Source: Oscillospiraceae bacterium
Lineage (GTDB): Bacteria > Bacillota > Clostridia > Oscillospirales > Acutalibacteraceae
Direction: 5' to 3'
DNA: 53,575 nt
Assembly (NCBI GenBank): GCA_015065785.1
Contig: SVPR01000015.1
Span: 1 to 53,575 of the forward strand
The translations under genes and the position numbers were made by a program. Positions 22,897 to 31,606 of this stretch are shown in pieces. The notes under the pieces are model-generated. The model worked only from the letters and a program-made list of their open reading frames with translations. It did no database searches and was not told the origin of the DNA. The first letter of the stretch is position 1. Every line of letters starts with the position of its first letter.

Positions 22897-23742
22897 TTAT
22901 TTTTTAAGTGCTGCAAGAAACTCTACCGCCGCACGAATATCTGCCTCCGGATTATCCCCTACTTCTCTTTCGATTGTAAGGAAGCCTTTGTAGCCGATAT
23001 CTGTTAAAGCGTTAAGATAATCTTTGAATGGAACTGAGCCTTCGCCTAAAGGAACTTCAATAAATGAATCTTCGGTAACAATTACTTCTTGCTTCATACC
23101 ATAAATAATTTCAGGGTCCTTGTAGAAGATTTGCTTACCGTCTTTAGCGTGAGTATGAACTATGTACTTCTGAAGATTGTGAACAGCAGTAACAGGGTTA
23201 TCGCCTGTAACCATAACTAAGTTTGCAGGGTCAAGGTTTACACCAACACCTGTTGAGCCGAGAGAGTCAAGGAACTCTTTTAAAACTGCAGATGTTTCAG
23301 GACCTGTTTCAATTGCAAAGTGAGCGTCAATAGAATCTGCATATTCAGCAAGCTCGTGACAAGCCTCCTGCATAATTTTATATCTGTCGTGGTTTTTGTC
23401 GCCCGGAACAACACCAATGTGAGTAGTAACTACATTTGTTTCAAGCTCTTTAGCAAGGTCAAGAATTCTTTTTGACTTTTCAATCTTGTCAGGGTTTTTT
23501 TCTTTAAAAGAAAAACCACCGCCACCTAAATCACCACAAAGTGCAGAAATAACAAGACCGTTAGATTTTACTAAATCTAAAAATTCTTTTCTTTTCGCAC
23601 CAACAAGATTTTCAGGTGCCATCTCGCCAGATGTTGCATACACCTGAATACCCTGGGCACCAACCTCTGCCGCTTTTTTTACTGCGGTAGGAATATCGGT
23701 CCTGAAGCTGTTGATAATTACACCAATAGGAAAATCGTACAT
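22897..23742 (-). CDS. Sugar phosphate isomerase/epimerase (TIM barrel)
   Basis: Xylose-isomerase-like TIM-barrel protein (281 aa). Metal and active-site strands are recognisable in order: VTTHIGVVPG, FAIETGPE, VNLDPANL, YIVHTHAKDG and LTIEREVG, supplying His/Glu/Asp ligands. Members act as sugar epimerases, isomerases or inosose dehydratases; the specific substrate is unknown. ATG 23742 follows AGAGG at 7 nt and is preferred over TTG 23760. It is the last gene of a minus-strand cluster led by the RING protein; the upstream membrane pair is adjacent but not obviously related. A second member of the superfamily lies at 43021-43902. Confidence 0.82.
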   Translation of the reverse strand: MYDFPIGVIINSFRTDIPTAVKKAAEVGAQGIQVYATSGEMAPENLVGAKRKEFLDLVKSNGLVISALCGDLGGGGFSFKEKNPDKIEKSKRILDLAKELETNVVTTHIGVVPGDKNHDRYKIMQEACHELAEYADSIDAHFAIETGPETSAVLKEFLDSLGSTGVGVNLDPANLVMVTGDNPVTAVHNLQKYIVHTHAKDGKQIFYKDPEIIYGMKQEVIVTEDSFIEVPLGEGSVPFKDYLNALTDIGYKGFLTIEREVGDNPEADIRAAVEFLAALKK

Positions 23743-23768
23743 AGTAAATACCTCTTTCAACTATTTAA

Positions 23769-24767
23769 TTAAAAAATATTATTCTGACCATTATTACCAT
23801 TCTGATTCTGGTAATCCTGGTTTGTTGGCTGAGTAGATTGCATTGGCTGCACCGGTTGCTGTGGAATGTTCTGATAACCATTTGGTGCGCCATAATTCAT
23901 CTGATTATTCATCATATAACCGTTTGGCATTGAAGGGAAGCCCATAACGCCAAATGTTTTTTCATATTGCTCAAGAATCTTTTTATTTTTTGAATATTTT
24001 GCAATTACCACAATTGTAGCTACAAGAAGAGCAATAAATGGAATTAATAATATAACCATACCCATTCTTGCAGCACTGTTTGTTTCAGCATCAAATGCCT
24101 GATAATTATATTCAAAATTAGCAGCCTGTTCTTTGTAATCCTCAGCTCCTGTAAAATCTACTTCATTTTTATGGCTGTCACCAGCTAATAAAGTACCGTT
24201 TAATGTAAAGCTCTTCATTAAGCTTTCTGCTATTTTTGAGCTTGCGTTATCTGTTTCAGCTACAACACAGTAGATATTTTCTGCTGTTGCAAAGGCGTAA
24301 GCCTTATAATAATAGCTTGTTTCATACATTGTGCCTTTGTCGTAAACCTCTGCACCTGTATATTCAATACATTTATAGCCATTTACTTCTGAAACCGATT
24401 TTGTAAAAATATCATCAGGGGACTCAACATATACATAGGTTGAAATTATTGAAGAAAAGAATTTGTCTAATTCAGCTACATCCTCTTCTACATTATCAAC
24501 ACCCATTTTATTTTCTAAAACAGAAATATAAGAATAATCATATACTTCAACATCTGTACTTGATATTTCATAAGTATAACCTACACCATATTCTGCTTCA
24601 TATTCATCTTCATAAATAAATGTCAATTCAAAATCTTCAGGAAGCTCAACATAAAAAGCACTATTTAAAATATTATTAGCATCATCTTCGCCTGCAAATG
24701 AAACTACTGTTAATGGTAAAACAAAAATGCAAACGGCAATAATTACAGATAAAATTTTCTTTCTCAT
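23769..24767 (-). CDS. Secreted single-pass membrane protein of unknown function
   Basis: 332 aa, not recognised. A signal peptide (about residues 1-25, ending SFAGE) is followed by an extracellular domain (26-225), a transmembrane helix (about 234-256, MVILLIPFIALLVATIVVIA) and a Gln/Asn/Pro-rich cytoplasmic tail. After the helix it reads KYSKNKKILEQYEKTFGV, echoing KNSKLKAKIKNYELTYGV in the upstream gene, so the two are related in their membrane and tail parts. Start and upstream stop overlap as TAATG, with the ribosome binding site inside the upstream gene, so translation is coupled. Confidence 0.75.
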   Translation of the reverse strand: MRKKILSVIIAVCIFVLPLTVVSFAGEDDANNILNSAFYVELPEDFELTFIYEDEYEAEYGVGYTYEISSTDVEVYDYSYISVLENKMGVDNVEEDVAELDKFFSSIISTYVYVESPDDIFTKSVSEVNGYKCIEYTGAEVYDKGTMYETSYYYKAYAFATAENIYCVVAETDNASSKIAESLMKSFTLNGTLLAGDSHKNEVDFTGAEDYKEQAANFEYNYQAFDAETNSAARMGMVILLIPFIALLVATIVVIAKYSKNKKILEQYEKTFGVMGFPSMPNGYMMNNQMNYGAPNGYQNIPQQPVQPMQSTQPTNQDYQNQNGNNGQNNIF

Positions 24768-25336
24768 TACATATTACCTCCGTTATTTTCATTTTCATTA
24801 TTAACCTCTTTTTTAAGAGCATCAGAAAAAGCAGAAATATCCTGATTTGCAGCTGGTTGATTATTTACAGGATATTGAGGAACAAAAGTCTGGGGATTAT
24901 AATTATAATTTTGTGGCGGAATGTTTGCCATATCCTTTAAAACATCCTTGTCGTAAACAACACCATAGGTCAATTCATAATTTTTTATTTTTGCTTTAAG
25001 CTTACTATTTTTAGAGATGAAAACAATAAGAACAATTAAAACAGGAATGAAAAGTAAAAATGCAATCATAACAAGCATTGTCATAAATACAGTTGACTTT
25101 TCAAGACCAAACATCTCAAAAATTTCAGAAGGGCTAATCTCTCCGTTTTCCAATCGAGAAGCAAAGTCCTCACCATAAATTTCAGCTAACATATCTTCTG
25201 TTTCATCAGAATAAACATCCGCTGAATACTCTTCACCCATATTTGCATCCACTGAAGCTTCACCTGTTGCAAAAGCAACTGTTGAAAAACAAAAAGCAAG
25301 TATGAGCGATAAAAGAATTGCTGTAATCTTTTTCAT
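24767..25336 (-). CDS. Secreted single-pass membrane protein, partner of the next gene
   Basis: 189 aa, not recognised. A signal peptide (1-24, ending VAFATGE) is followed by a short acidic extracellular segment (25-85), a transmembrane helix (about 86-108) and a tail with KNSKLKAKIKNYELTYGV and a Gln/Asn/Pro-rich end. The sequence after the helix matches the downstream gene, which points to a duplicated or partner pair that may form a complex. The gene lies 10 nt after rarA in the same transcript. Confidence 0.72.
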   Translation of the reverse strand: MKKITAILLSLILAFCFSTVAFATGEASVDANMGEEYSADVYSDETEDMLAEIYGEDFASRLENGEISPSEIFEMFGLEKSTVFMTMLVMIAFLLFIPVLIVLIVFISKNSKLKAKIKNYELTYGVVYDKDVLKDMANIPPQNYNYNPQTFVPQYPVNNQPAANQDISAFSDALKKEVNNENENNGGNM

Positions 25337-25346
25337 AAAAATTCTC

Positions 25347-26621
25347 CTACTTTCTATTTTTTATCTTTAACCAATATTCTTTTGCTGCCTGCTCCTGCTT
25401 GTTATCCCCATACTCGTAGTAACGGGCATTTTTAAGAACATCGGGTAAATACTGTTGTTCTACCCACCTGTTTGGAAAATCGTGTGGGTATTTATAAAAC
25501 TGACCTTTTACTTCGGCATCATCACCATCAAAATGCTTATTCTGAAGCTGACGCGGAATTGGTCCTGAGTTTCCTTTTTGCAAATCCTGAATTGCATCAT
25601 TTATTGCATTGTGTGCAGTATTTGATTTTGGCGAATTGCAAACAAGAATTACTGCATCTGCTAAAGGAAGTCTTGCTTCGGGCATACCAACCTGCAAGGC
25701 AATATCTGTTGCCGCCTTTACAATTGGTAAAATCATCGGGTAAGCAAGTCCGACATCCTCTGCCGCACAAACTAAAAGCCGTCTTATAGCAGAGGTCATA
25801 TCTCCTGCTTCTAAAAGTCTTGCCAAATAGTGAATTGCTGCATCGGGGTCAGAGCCTCGCATAGATTTCTGGAATGCAGAAAGAATGTCGTAATGCTCGT
25901 CACCCTCTCTGTCATAACGCATAGCACTTTTTTGTGTCAATACTTTTGCATTTTCTAAAGAAATAATCCTTTTTTCATTTTCTTTTGGTGGATTTGCAGA
26001 AAGAACACACAATTCAACTGCATTAAGCGATTTTCTTACATCACCACCGGAAGCTGTTGCAATATGTAAAGAAACTCCGTCTTCTATCTCAAATTCTTCT
26101 TCATATTCATTTGCTAAAATATTAAAGCCTCTTATTACTGCCTTTTCTGCTTCTTTCGGTGTAACTGCTTTAAATTCAAAAACAGAGGAACGGCTTAAAA
26201 TAGCACTGTAAACATAAAAATAAGGATTTTCTGTTGTTGAGGCAATTAAAGTAATTGACCCGTTTTCTATAAACTCTAAAAGAGTTTGCTGTTGCTTTTT
26301 GTTAAAATACTGAATCTCGTCTAAATATAAAAGAATTCCGTTTGGTGAATTGAATGTATTAAGCTCATCAAAAATATCTCTTATATCCTGAGTTGAAGCA
26401 GTAGTACAGTTTAATTTTCTCAAGGTTCTGTCTGTCTTTTTTGCAATCATTCTGGCAAGAGTTGTTTTGCCTGTACCCGAAGGACCGTAAAAAATCATAT
26501 TAGGAACAGTACCTGATTCAATTATATTTCTCAAAGGCTTATTTTCACCTATTAAGTGCTCCTGACCTACCATTTCATCAATGGACTGAGGACGGATTCT
26601 GTCTGCAAGCGGTGTTGCCAT
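25347..26621 (-). CDS. rarA: Replication-associated recombination protein A (RarA/MgsA)
   Basis: AAA+ ATPase that acts at stalled replication forks with SSB. 424 aa, full length. It begins ATPLADRIRPQSIDEMVGQEHLIG, followed by Walker A GPSGTGKT, Walker B LYLDEIQYF, sensor 1 ASTTENP, the arginine-finger segment SRSSVFEF, and the conserved C-terminal tetramerisation region with RGSDPDAAIHYLARLLEAGD and the YKYPHDFPNRWVEQQYLP motif. ATG 26621 is 11 nt after the MBL gene stop. Its position near the origin with recG and the primosome genes gives a DNA-replication theme. Confidence 0.95.
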   Translation of the reverse strand: MATPLADRIRPQSIDEMVGQEHLIGENKPLRNIIESGTVPNMIFYGPSGTGKTTLARMIAKKTDRTLRKLNCTTASTQDIRDIFDELNTFNSPNGILLYLDEIQYFNKKQQQTLLEFIENGSITLIASTTENPYFYVYSAILSRSSVFEFKAVTPKEAEKAVIRGFNILANEYEEEFEIEDGVSLHIATASGGDVRKSLNAVELCVLSANPPKENEKRIISLENAKVLTQKSAMRYDREGDEHYDILSAFQKSMRGSDPDAAIHYLARLLEAGDMTSAIRRLLVCAAEDVGLAYPMILPIVKAATDIALQVGMPEARLPLADAVILVCNSPKSNTAHNAINDAIQDLQKGNSGPIPRQLQNKHFDGDDAEVKGQFYKYPHDFPNRWVEQQYLPDVLKNARYYEYGDNKQEQAAKEYWLKIKNRK

Positions 26622-26632
26622 TTTTTGTTCTC

Positions 26633-27472
26633 CTAAATATTAAATTCTGCTGTATCGTAGCTTACCTCAAAGCCTATTTTTTTAGCTTCCTTGACTAAAT
26701 CATCGTGATTTAACTTTCCGTTATGAGAAAAATGGTGAAGACAAAAAACAGTGCTTTCGTCAGCATTTTTCTTTAAAAGTCTTTCTTTTACTTCATTACA
26801 CGCTTTCATTCCCATATGATTTGAGTATGCCTTTTCATTGAGAATGGAAGTACAATCAAGTGAAACAAAATCAAATTTTATATTACTGTTTTCTATGTAT
26901 TCCCAGGTTTCATCAAAAAAGTAGCCTGTGTCGTGTGCATAAAGAATTGCCTTGTTGTCTTTTTCTATAATATAGATAACAGGGTCTAAGTTTTTTGCGT
27001 GGTCTGCCTTTAATGGTGTAACCCTGTAACCCAGAATTTCATAGGTTGTAAAAGGAACAATTTCATTCCAGCTTACAGAATTTTCATCTCTTTCCTTTAT
27101 TGCATTTACTATTGGTAAAAGCTCGGTTGAAGAATTTTTTGTTGAATAAATTTCTAAAGGCTTTTTTTCATTTTCATTCATAAAATATGCATAACCATAG
27201 CCTCTATAATGAAAATCATAAGGGTAAAGATGGTCGTCGTGACCATGCGTAATTAAACACGCTTTTATCTTTCTTAAATCTAAACCGTAATTTAAAATAT
27301 GAAGATATGTATCAGCAGAAAAATCTATCATAAGCTCGTCATCAATAACAGTCTGAGAACGGGTTCTGATATTTTTTCCGCCCAGCTTTCGAGCATTTTC
27401 GCAAATTTCACAAGAACAAAATAATCCCGGAATTCCCTCTGCGGCAGCTGTTCCGTAATACTTGATTTTCAT
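26633..27472 (-). CDS. Metallo-beta-lactamase-fold hydrolase, PhnP-like
   Basis: Zn-dependent phosphodiesterase of the MBL fold (279 aa). The HxHxDH metal motif is present as THGHDDH (His76, His78, Asp80, His81), with later His ligands around KADHAKN and the C-terminal FCLHHFSHNG. The N-terminal cluster FCSCEICENAR (Cys19, 21, 24) is the structural zinc site of PhnP-type proteins. PhnP hydrolyses cyclic phosphate esters; here no phn genes are adjacent, so the substrate is unknown. It sits between rarA and the RING protein in one minus-strand run. Confidence 0.82.
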   Translation of the reverse strand: MKIKYYGTAAAEGIPGLFCSCEICENARKLGGKNIRTRSQTVIDDELMIDFSADTYLHILNYGLDLRKIKACLITHGHDDHLYPYDFHYRGYGYAYFMNENEKKPLEIYSTKNSSTELLPIVNAIKERDENSVSWNEIVPFTTYEILGYRVTPLKADHAKNLDPVIYIIEKDNKAILYAHDTGYFFDETWEYIENSNIKFDFVSLDCTSILNEKAYSNHMGMKACNEVKERLLKKNADESTVFCLHHFSHNGKLNHDDLVKEAKKIGFEVSYDTAEFNI

Positions 27473-27517
27473 TTTTTCTTCCTCACTCTTTTACCACAAA
27501 AAAATTAAAATTTTTCT

Positions 27518-28483
27518 TTAAAATCTTCCTAAAAATGTGTATTCAATAAAACCTATAATAACCGCAACAAACATAGGTGTTACGCCATATTTTGATTTTA
27601 AATAGGTCTTTCTCTGAGCATCATCCAAAGGTAATTTCATTACCCGTTTAATATTTTTTTCAAGCTTTTCTTTATAAAGCTTTGTTGCACTTAATCCCAT
27701 AAAAATTTTCATACAAATTGACACAGCAAAAGTACCGTAAACAATAATTGGTGAAATCTTAAAATCATTCAGAAGCTTTACTAATTGTGCCTGATTTTTT
27801 GTAAGCTTTACACTCTGACCTGATTGATATAAAAGAATATTTTCCATACAATTCGGGTCCTCTGAAACACACTGCTCCATAGAAGTCATTATTTCTTCAT
27901 TTGTCATTAAAGGAGCTACTGTAATACCCATAAGAGCAATGTATATACAAAACACTAAAAGTGCAAGTTTATACATTTTTCTGTAAACGGACCATGCAAG
28001 AGGAAAAATAAAAGCAAAGACATTTAAAAACTGCTTTTTGTTAGTTCCTTCCATTATTAAAAATCTTGGCATATAGTAATTCTGATTTTTTCCGACTGCG
28101 GACTCATAAAAGCTTGACGGTGTATTGTTAATTAAAACCTGGTCAGTTGTTTTGCCATTTATATTTTTAAATAATTCCTCAATTGTATTATTTAACGCTT
28201 CGTTATTTTTAGAGTCCTCACTGTTAAATTCGACATTTACAACATCAAGAATTTCTTCTGTTTTTTTAACATCATCTTCAATTAAAACATCGATTCCTTC
28301 AGTTTTAACTTCAACCGGTTTATAAGAAAAATTCTCATTATGAAGAACCTTGTTTTTACATTCACCTAAAGAAAAATAGCACTCTCTGTGGTGAGGAGTA
28401 CCACACTCAGGGCAAACAACAATTTCATCATTTTCTGTGAATTTATTTTCACAAACAGGGCAAATCTGATTTTCAAATTTCAT
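27518..28483 (-). CDS. Prokaryotic RING-type zinc finger membrane protein
   Basis: 321 aa. The N-terminus has a treble-clef/RING pattern: Cys8, Cys11, Cys24, Cys27, His31/His32, Cys35 (CPVCxxxF, CPECGTPHHRECY), as in the Prok-RING family. An acidic linker (about 55-130) leads to a DUF2628-like membrane domain with four hydrophobic segments (about 155-172, 174-194, 244-265, 297-318). The function of this fusion is unknown; family members are common in Clostridia. It is divergent from dnaA across the origin-proximal intergenic region, where rpmH, rnpA and yidC usually sit. Confidence 0.75.
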   Translation of the reverse strand: MKFENQICPVCENKFTENDEIVVCPECGTPHHRECYFSLGECKNKVLHNENFSYKPVEVKTEGIDVLIEDDVKKTEEILDVVNVEFNSEDSKNNEALNNTIEELFKNINGKTTDQVLINNTPSSFYESAVGKNQNYYMPRFLIMEGTNKKQFLNVFAFIFPLAWSVYRKMYKLALLVFCIYIALMGITVAPLMTNEEIMTSMEQCVSEDPNCMENILLYQSGQSVKLTKNQAQLVKLLNDFKISPIIVYGTFAVSICMKIFMGLSATKLYKEKLEKNIKRVMKLPLDDAQRKTYLKSKYGVTPMFVAVIIGFIEYTFLGRF

Positions 28484-28582
28484 TAATTTAACACTTTCCT
28501 TTTCAGAGTGGATATAACATACAAAAATCCAATTTATATATTACTAAAAATATTTTAAAAATGCAATATAAAATGAGCAAAA

Positions 28583-28625
28583 TTATCTACATAAGGTTGA
28601 AAAATTGTAGATAATATGTTATACT
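28583..28625 (+). promoter_or_regulatory. dnaA promoter flanked by inverted DnaA-box-like sites
   Basis: TTGAAA (28597-28602), 17-nt spacer, TATACT (28620-28625). TTATCTACA (28583-28591, one mismatch to the DnaA box TTATCCACA) and its inverse TGTAGATAA (28606-28614) flank the -35, the second inside the promoter spacer. This fits DnaA autoregulation. The rest of 28484-28680 is AT-rich with no gene. Confidence 0.7.
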
Positions 28626-28689
28626 TATTAAGAATATTTATATTAAATTATATATATACTTATAATTGTAAAAATTTGGGGTGAAAAAA

Positions 28690-29991
28690 GTGGATAATTT
28701 ATCCGAATTGTGGGCAGCAATTTTAAAGGAATTAGAGAAAGAAATTCCTGAAGTAGTTATGAAAACCTGGATATCTCCTCTTGAGCCCGTTTCCTTTGAT
28801 GGTGAAACTCTTATTCTTAAAGTGGACGGATTCAAAAGAAATGTTATTCAGAATAAATTTTTCAATGATATTAAAATTGCTGTTGAAAAAACCATTGGCT
28901 TTTCAGTTGATATTACCTTAGAAACAGAAGAAGAAAGTCTTTTTAAAGCAACTACTGATACAGTAGATTCATCAAAAGGTCTTGAGCTTACATTTGAAAA
29001 ATTTATTGTTGCTCCAACAAACCAATTTGCTTACTATGCTGCAAAAACAGTTGCACAAAAACCAGGTAGTGTACATAACCCATTATTTATTTATGGTAAG
29101 TCCGGTCTTGGTAAAACTCACTTGCTTAAAGCAATTTATTCTGAACTTTCAATAAATAAACCTGAACTTAATATTCTTTATACAAATGGCGAAACTTTTT
29201 TGAATGAAATGTATGCTCATATTACTGAAAAAAATATGAGAGAATTTCATAACAAATTCAGAACACCGGATGTTCTTCTGGTTGACGATATTCAGTTTAT
29301 TGAAAATAAAGTTCAGATGCAGGAAGAATTTTTCTACACTTTTGAAGAACTTATAAATCAGGGTAAACAAATCGTTTTGGCATCTGACAGACCTCCAAAG
29401 GATATAAAATCTTTAGAAGAAAGATTAAGCAGTCGTTTTCTTTCAGGACTTCTTGCAGATATTCAGCCACCTGAAATTGAAACAAGAATTGTTATTATTA
29501 AAAAGAAAGCACAGCTTCTTGATATGGAAATGCCTGATGATGTAGCCGAATATATAGCAGAAAAGCTTAAAAATAATGTCCGTCAATTAGAGGGTGTTGT
29601 TAAAAAGATTTATGCTATTTATTCAATTGAGAAAAAGAAGCCTACCATTGCTCTTGCAAACGATGTAATTAAAGATGTTATTTATTATGCTCAGCCAACT
29701 GAGGTTACAATAAAAAATATTATTGAAGAAGTTTCTAAAGCATTTGGTATTTCTGTTGAGGATATTCAATCAAATAAGAAAAAAGCAGAAATTGTTAATG
29801 CAAGACAATTTGCTATGTATATTGTCCGTGAAGTAACAAATCTTACATTGGATGAAATAGGAAGACATTTCGGCAACAAAAAGCACTCAACAGTTCTTTA
29901 TTCCTGTGAAGCAGTAGAAGAAAAAATTGAAGAAAGCGCACAGCTTGATGCAATGGTTTCTGATATTATGAAAAACATAAAAGATGAGTAA
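28690..29991 (+). CDS. dnaA: Chromosomal replication initiator DnaA
   Basis: Origin-binding AAA+ initiator, 433 aa. Domain I (LSELWAAILKELEKEIPEVV) is followed by a short linker, AAA+ domain III with Walker A GKSGLGKTH, Walker B VLLVDDIQF, sensor 1 LASDRPP and sensor 2 GVVKKI, then the DNA-binding domain IV with the signature FGNKKHSTV and upstream AMYIVREVTNLTLDEIG. GTG 28690 is chosen because GGGGTGA lies 5 nt upstream; the in-frame GTG 28681 is part of that ribosome binding site. It is the first gene of the replication block and anchors the chromosome origin here. Confidence 0.97.
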   Translation: MDNLSELWAAILKELEKEIPEVVMKTWISPLEPVSFDGETLILKVDGFKRNVIQNKFFNDIKIAVEKTIGFSVDITLETEEESLFKATTDTVDSSKGLELTFEKFIVAPTNQFAYYAAKTVAQKPGSVHNPLFIYGKSGLGKTHLLKAIYSELSINKPELNILYTNGETFLNEMYAHITEKNMREFHNKFRTPDVLLVDDIQFIENKVQMQEEFFYTFEELINQGKQIVLASDRPPKDIKSLEERLSSRFLSGLLADIQPPEIETRIVIIKKKAQLLDMEMPDDVAEYIAEKLKNNVRQLEGVVKKIYAIYSIEKKKPTIALANDVIKDVIYYAQPTEVTIKNIIEEVSKAFGISVEDIQSNKKKAEIVNARQFAMYIVREVTNLTLDEIGRHFGNKKHSTVLYSCEAVEEKIEESAQLDAMVSDIMKNIKDE

Positions 29992-30206
29992 AAGTTATAA
30001 ACAATTTAACAACAATTTACATTAGGTTTTAAACAAAACAAACAATTTATAATTTTAAGTGAATTTATAAACATCTATGAAAAATGAATTTACATTCACT
30101 GATTGTGTTTAAAGCTAATAAACTCAACTTTCATAAAAGTTTTAAACAAATTTACAGACCCTACTACTACTACTAAATAATATTTATTTTGATAAGGAGA
30201 AAAATT
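29992..30206. other. oriC: Replication origin (oriC) candidate, dnaA-dnaN spacer
   Basis: Contains a DnaA-trio tract, TACTACTACTACTA (30162-30175), followed by AT-rich DNA (30176-30192) suited to unwinding. Upstream are repeated TT(A/T)TAAACA sites resembling relaxed DnaA boxes: 29995-30003, 30027-30035, 30065-30073, 30140-30148 and, inverted, 30106-30114. The order of boxes, a C-rich step (ACCC) and trios matches the basal unwinding system described in Bacillus subtilis. Gene polarity also diverges from here. Confidence 0.8.
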
Positions 30207-31325
30207 ATGAAAATTACTTGTAATACATCTATTCTTGCAGATGCCTGTAACATAGTTCAAAGAGGTGTTTCTCAGAAAAGCACAATTCCTGCTACTGAAG
30301 GTATTTATATGCAGGCTAAAAATTCAAGACTTACTCTTTCAGGCTATGACCTTGAAGTAGGCATTACTACTGTTATTGATTGCAGTGTTGAACAAGAAGG
30401 AAGCATTGTTCTTAATTCACACTTACTCTGCGATATTTTAAGAAGACTTCCTAATGATTTAGTAACTATTGAAATTGATGAGCATAACTTATGCAAAATT
30501 CATTCAGGTGACAGTGACTTCTCACTTATTGGTATTCCTGCTGACGATTATCCTGAATTACCAACTGTTTCAGGTGGTTTCCCATTTGCTGTTAAAAAAT
30601 CAATGCTTAAAGAAATGATAAGACAAACAATCTTTGCAGTTGCTGTTTCTGATTTAAAGCCTGTTCATAAAGGAATTAAATTTGAGGTTACTAAAAATAA
30701 TTTAAGACTTATTTCCTGTGATGGCTTCAGACTTGCAATAAGAAATGAAGCAATTGAATATGATAATGAAGATTTAACCTTTATTGTACCTGCAAAAACT
30801 CTTAATGAAGTAACTAAGCTTATTGAAGATAATGATGAACAAATTACTCTTAATATAGGTAAAAAATATATTCTCTTTGAAATTGGTAATTACAGAATTG
30901 TTTCAAGACTTCTTGAAGGTGAATTCTTTAATTATAAAAATGCAATTCCTACAGAGAATTCTACAAAAGCAAGAGTTAATGTAAAACAACTTGTAAATAG
31001 TGTTGACAGAGCTTCTCTTCTCATTACTTCTAAAATTAAAAGCCCTATAAGATGCGTTTTTGAAGATAACACAATAAAAATTTCAAGCACAACCTCTCTT
31101 GGTGCCGCTAATGATAAGCTTTCAGCTTCTATTGACGGTAAAAGAGTGGAAATCGGCTTTAACAACACATACTTGACAGATTGCTTAAAAACTGTTGATG
31201 TTGATGAAGTAAATATTGAGCTTAACGGCCCTATTTCTCCAATTATCATTAAGCCTCTTGAGGGTGACAGCTTTATTTTCTTAATTATTCCTATGAGATT
31301 AAAAAATGAAGCTATTCAGAACTAA
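30207..31325 (+). CDS. dnaN: DNA polymerase III beta sliding clamp
   Basis: Ring-forming processivity clamp, 372 aa, three similar clamp domains. The start MKITCNTSILADACNIVQR and the C-terminal IIKPLEGDSFIFLIIPMRL are typical, the latter being the P-x-R-L end of beta clamps. ATG 30207 follows AAGGAG (30194-30199) at 7 nt; an in-frame upstream start at 30189 would include that ribosome binding site. It is separated from dnaA by the origin candidate and followed closely by the S4-domain gene. Confidence 0.96.
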   Translation: MKITCNTSILADACNIVQRGVSQKSTIPATEGIYMQAKNSRLTLSGYDLEVGITTVIDCSVEQEGSIVLNSHLLCDILRRLPNDLVTIEIDEHNLCKIHSGDSDFSLIGIPADDYPELPTVSGGFPFAVKKSMLKEMIRQTIFAVAVSDLKPVHKGIKFEVTKNNLRLISCDGFRLAIRNEAIEYDNEDLTFIVPAKTLNEVTKLIEDNDEQITLNIGKKYILFEIGNYRIVSRLLEGEFFNYKNAIPTENSTKARVNVKQLVNSVDRASLLITSKIKSPIRCVFEDNTIKISSTTSLGAANDKLSASIDGKRVEIGFNNTYLTDCLKTVDVDEVNIELNGPISPIIIKPLEGDSFIFLIIPMRLKNEAIQN

Positions 31326-31341
31326 TCAGGAAGAATAAAAA

Positions 31342-31581
31342 ATGAAAATTAAAGTAAAAGTTGCAAAAAAAGAAGAAAAGGAATTTATTTTAAAAGGTGA
31401 ATTCATAAGACTTGATGACCTTTTAAAAAATGTTGGTGTAGTACAAACAGGTGGCCATGCAAAAATAGAAATCCAGAACGGTATGGCAAAGGTAAATAGC
31501 GAGGTTTGTACTATGCGTGGTAAAAAGCTTCGTTCAGGTGACGAGGTTGAATATGAAAGAATAATTTATAAAGTAAAATAA
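31342..31581 (+). CDS. yaaA: S4-domain RNA-binding protein YaaA/RlbA
   Basis: 79-aa S4 domain protein found between dnaN and recF in most Firmicutes and implicated in ribosome assembly. The S4 core is visible: FIRLDDLLKNVGVVQTGG, then AKVNSEVCTMRGKKLRSGDEVEY, the strand-loop that grips RNA. It lies 16 nt after dnaN and 25 nt before recF in the same transcript. Confidence 0.92.
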   Translation: MKIKVKVAKKEEKEFILKGEFIRLDDLLKNVGVVQTGGHAKIEIQNGMAKVNSEVCTMRGKKLRSGDEVEYERIIYKVK

Positions 31582-31606
31582 TTTTAAAGTGATTTAGGAG
31601 AAATTT

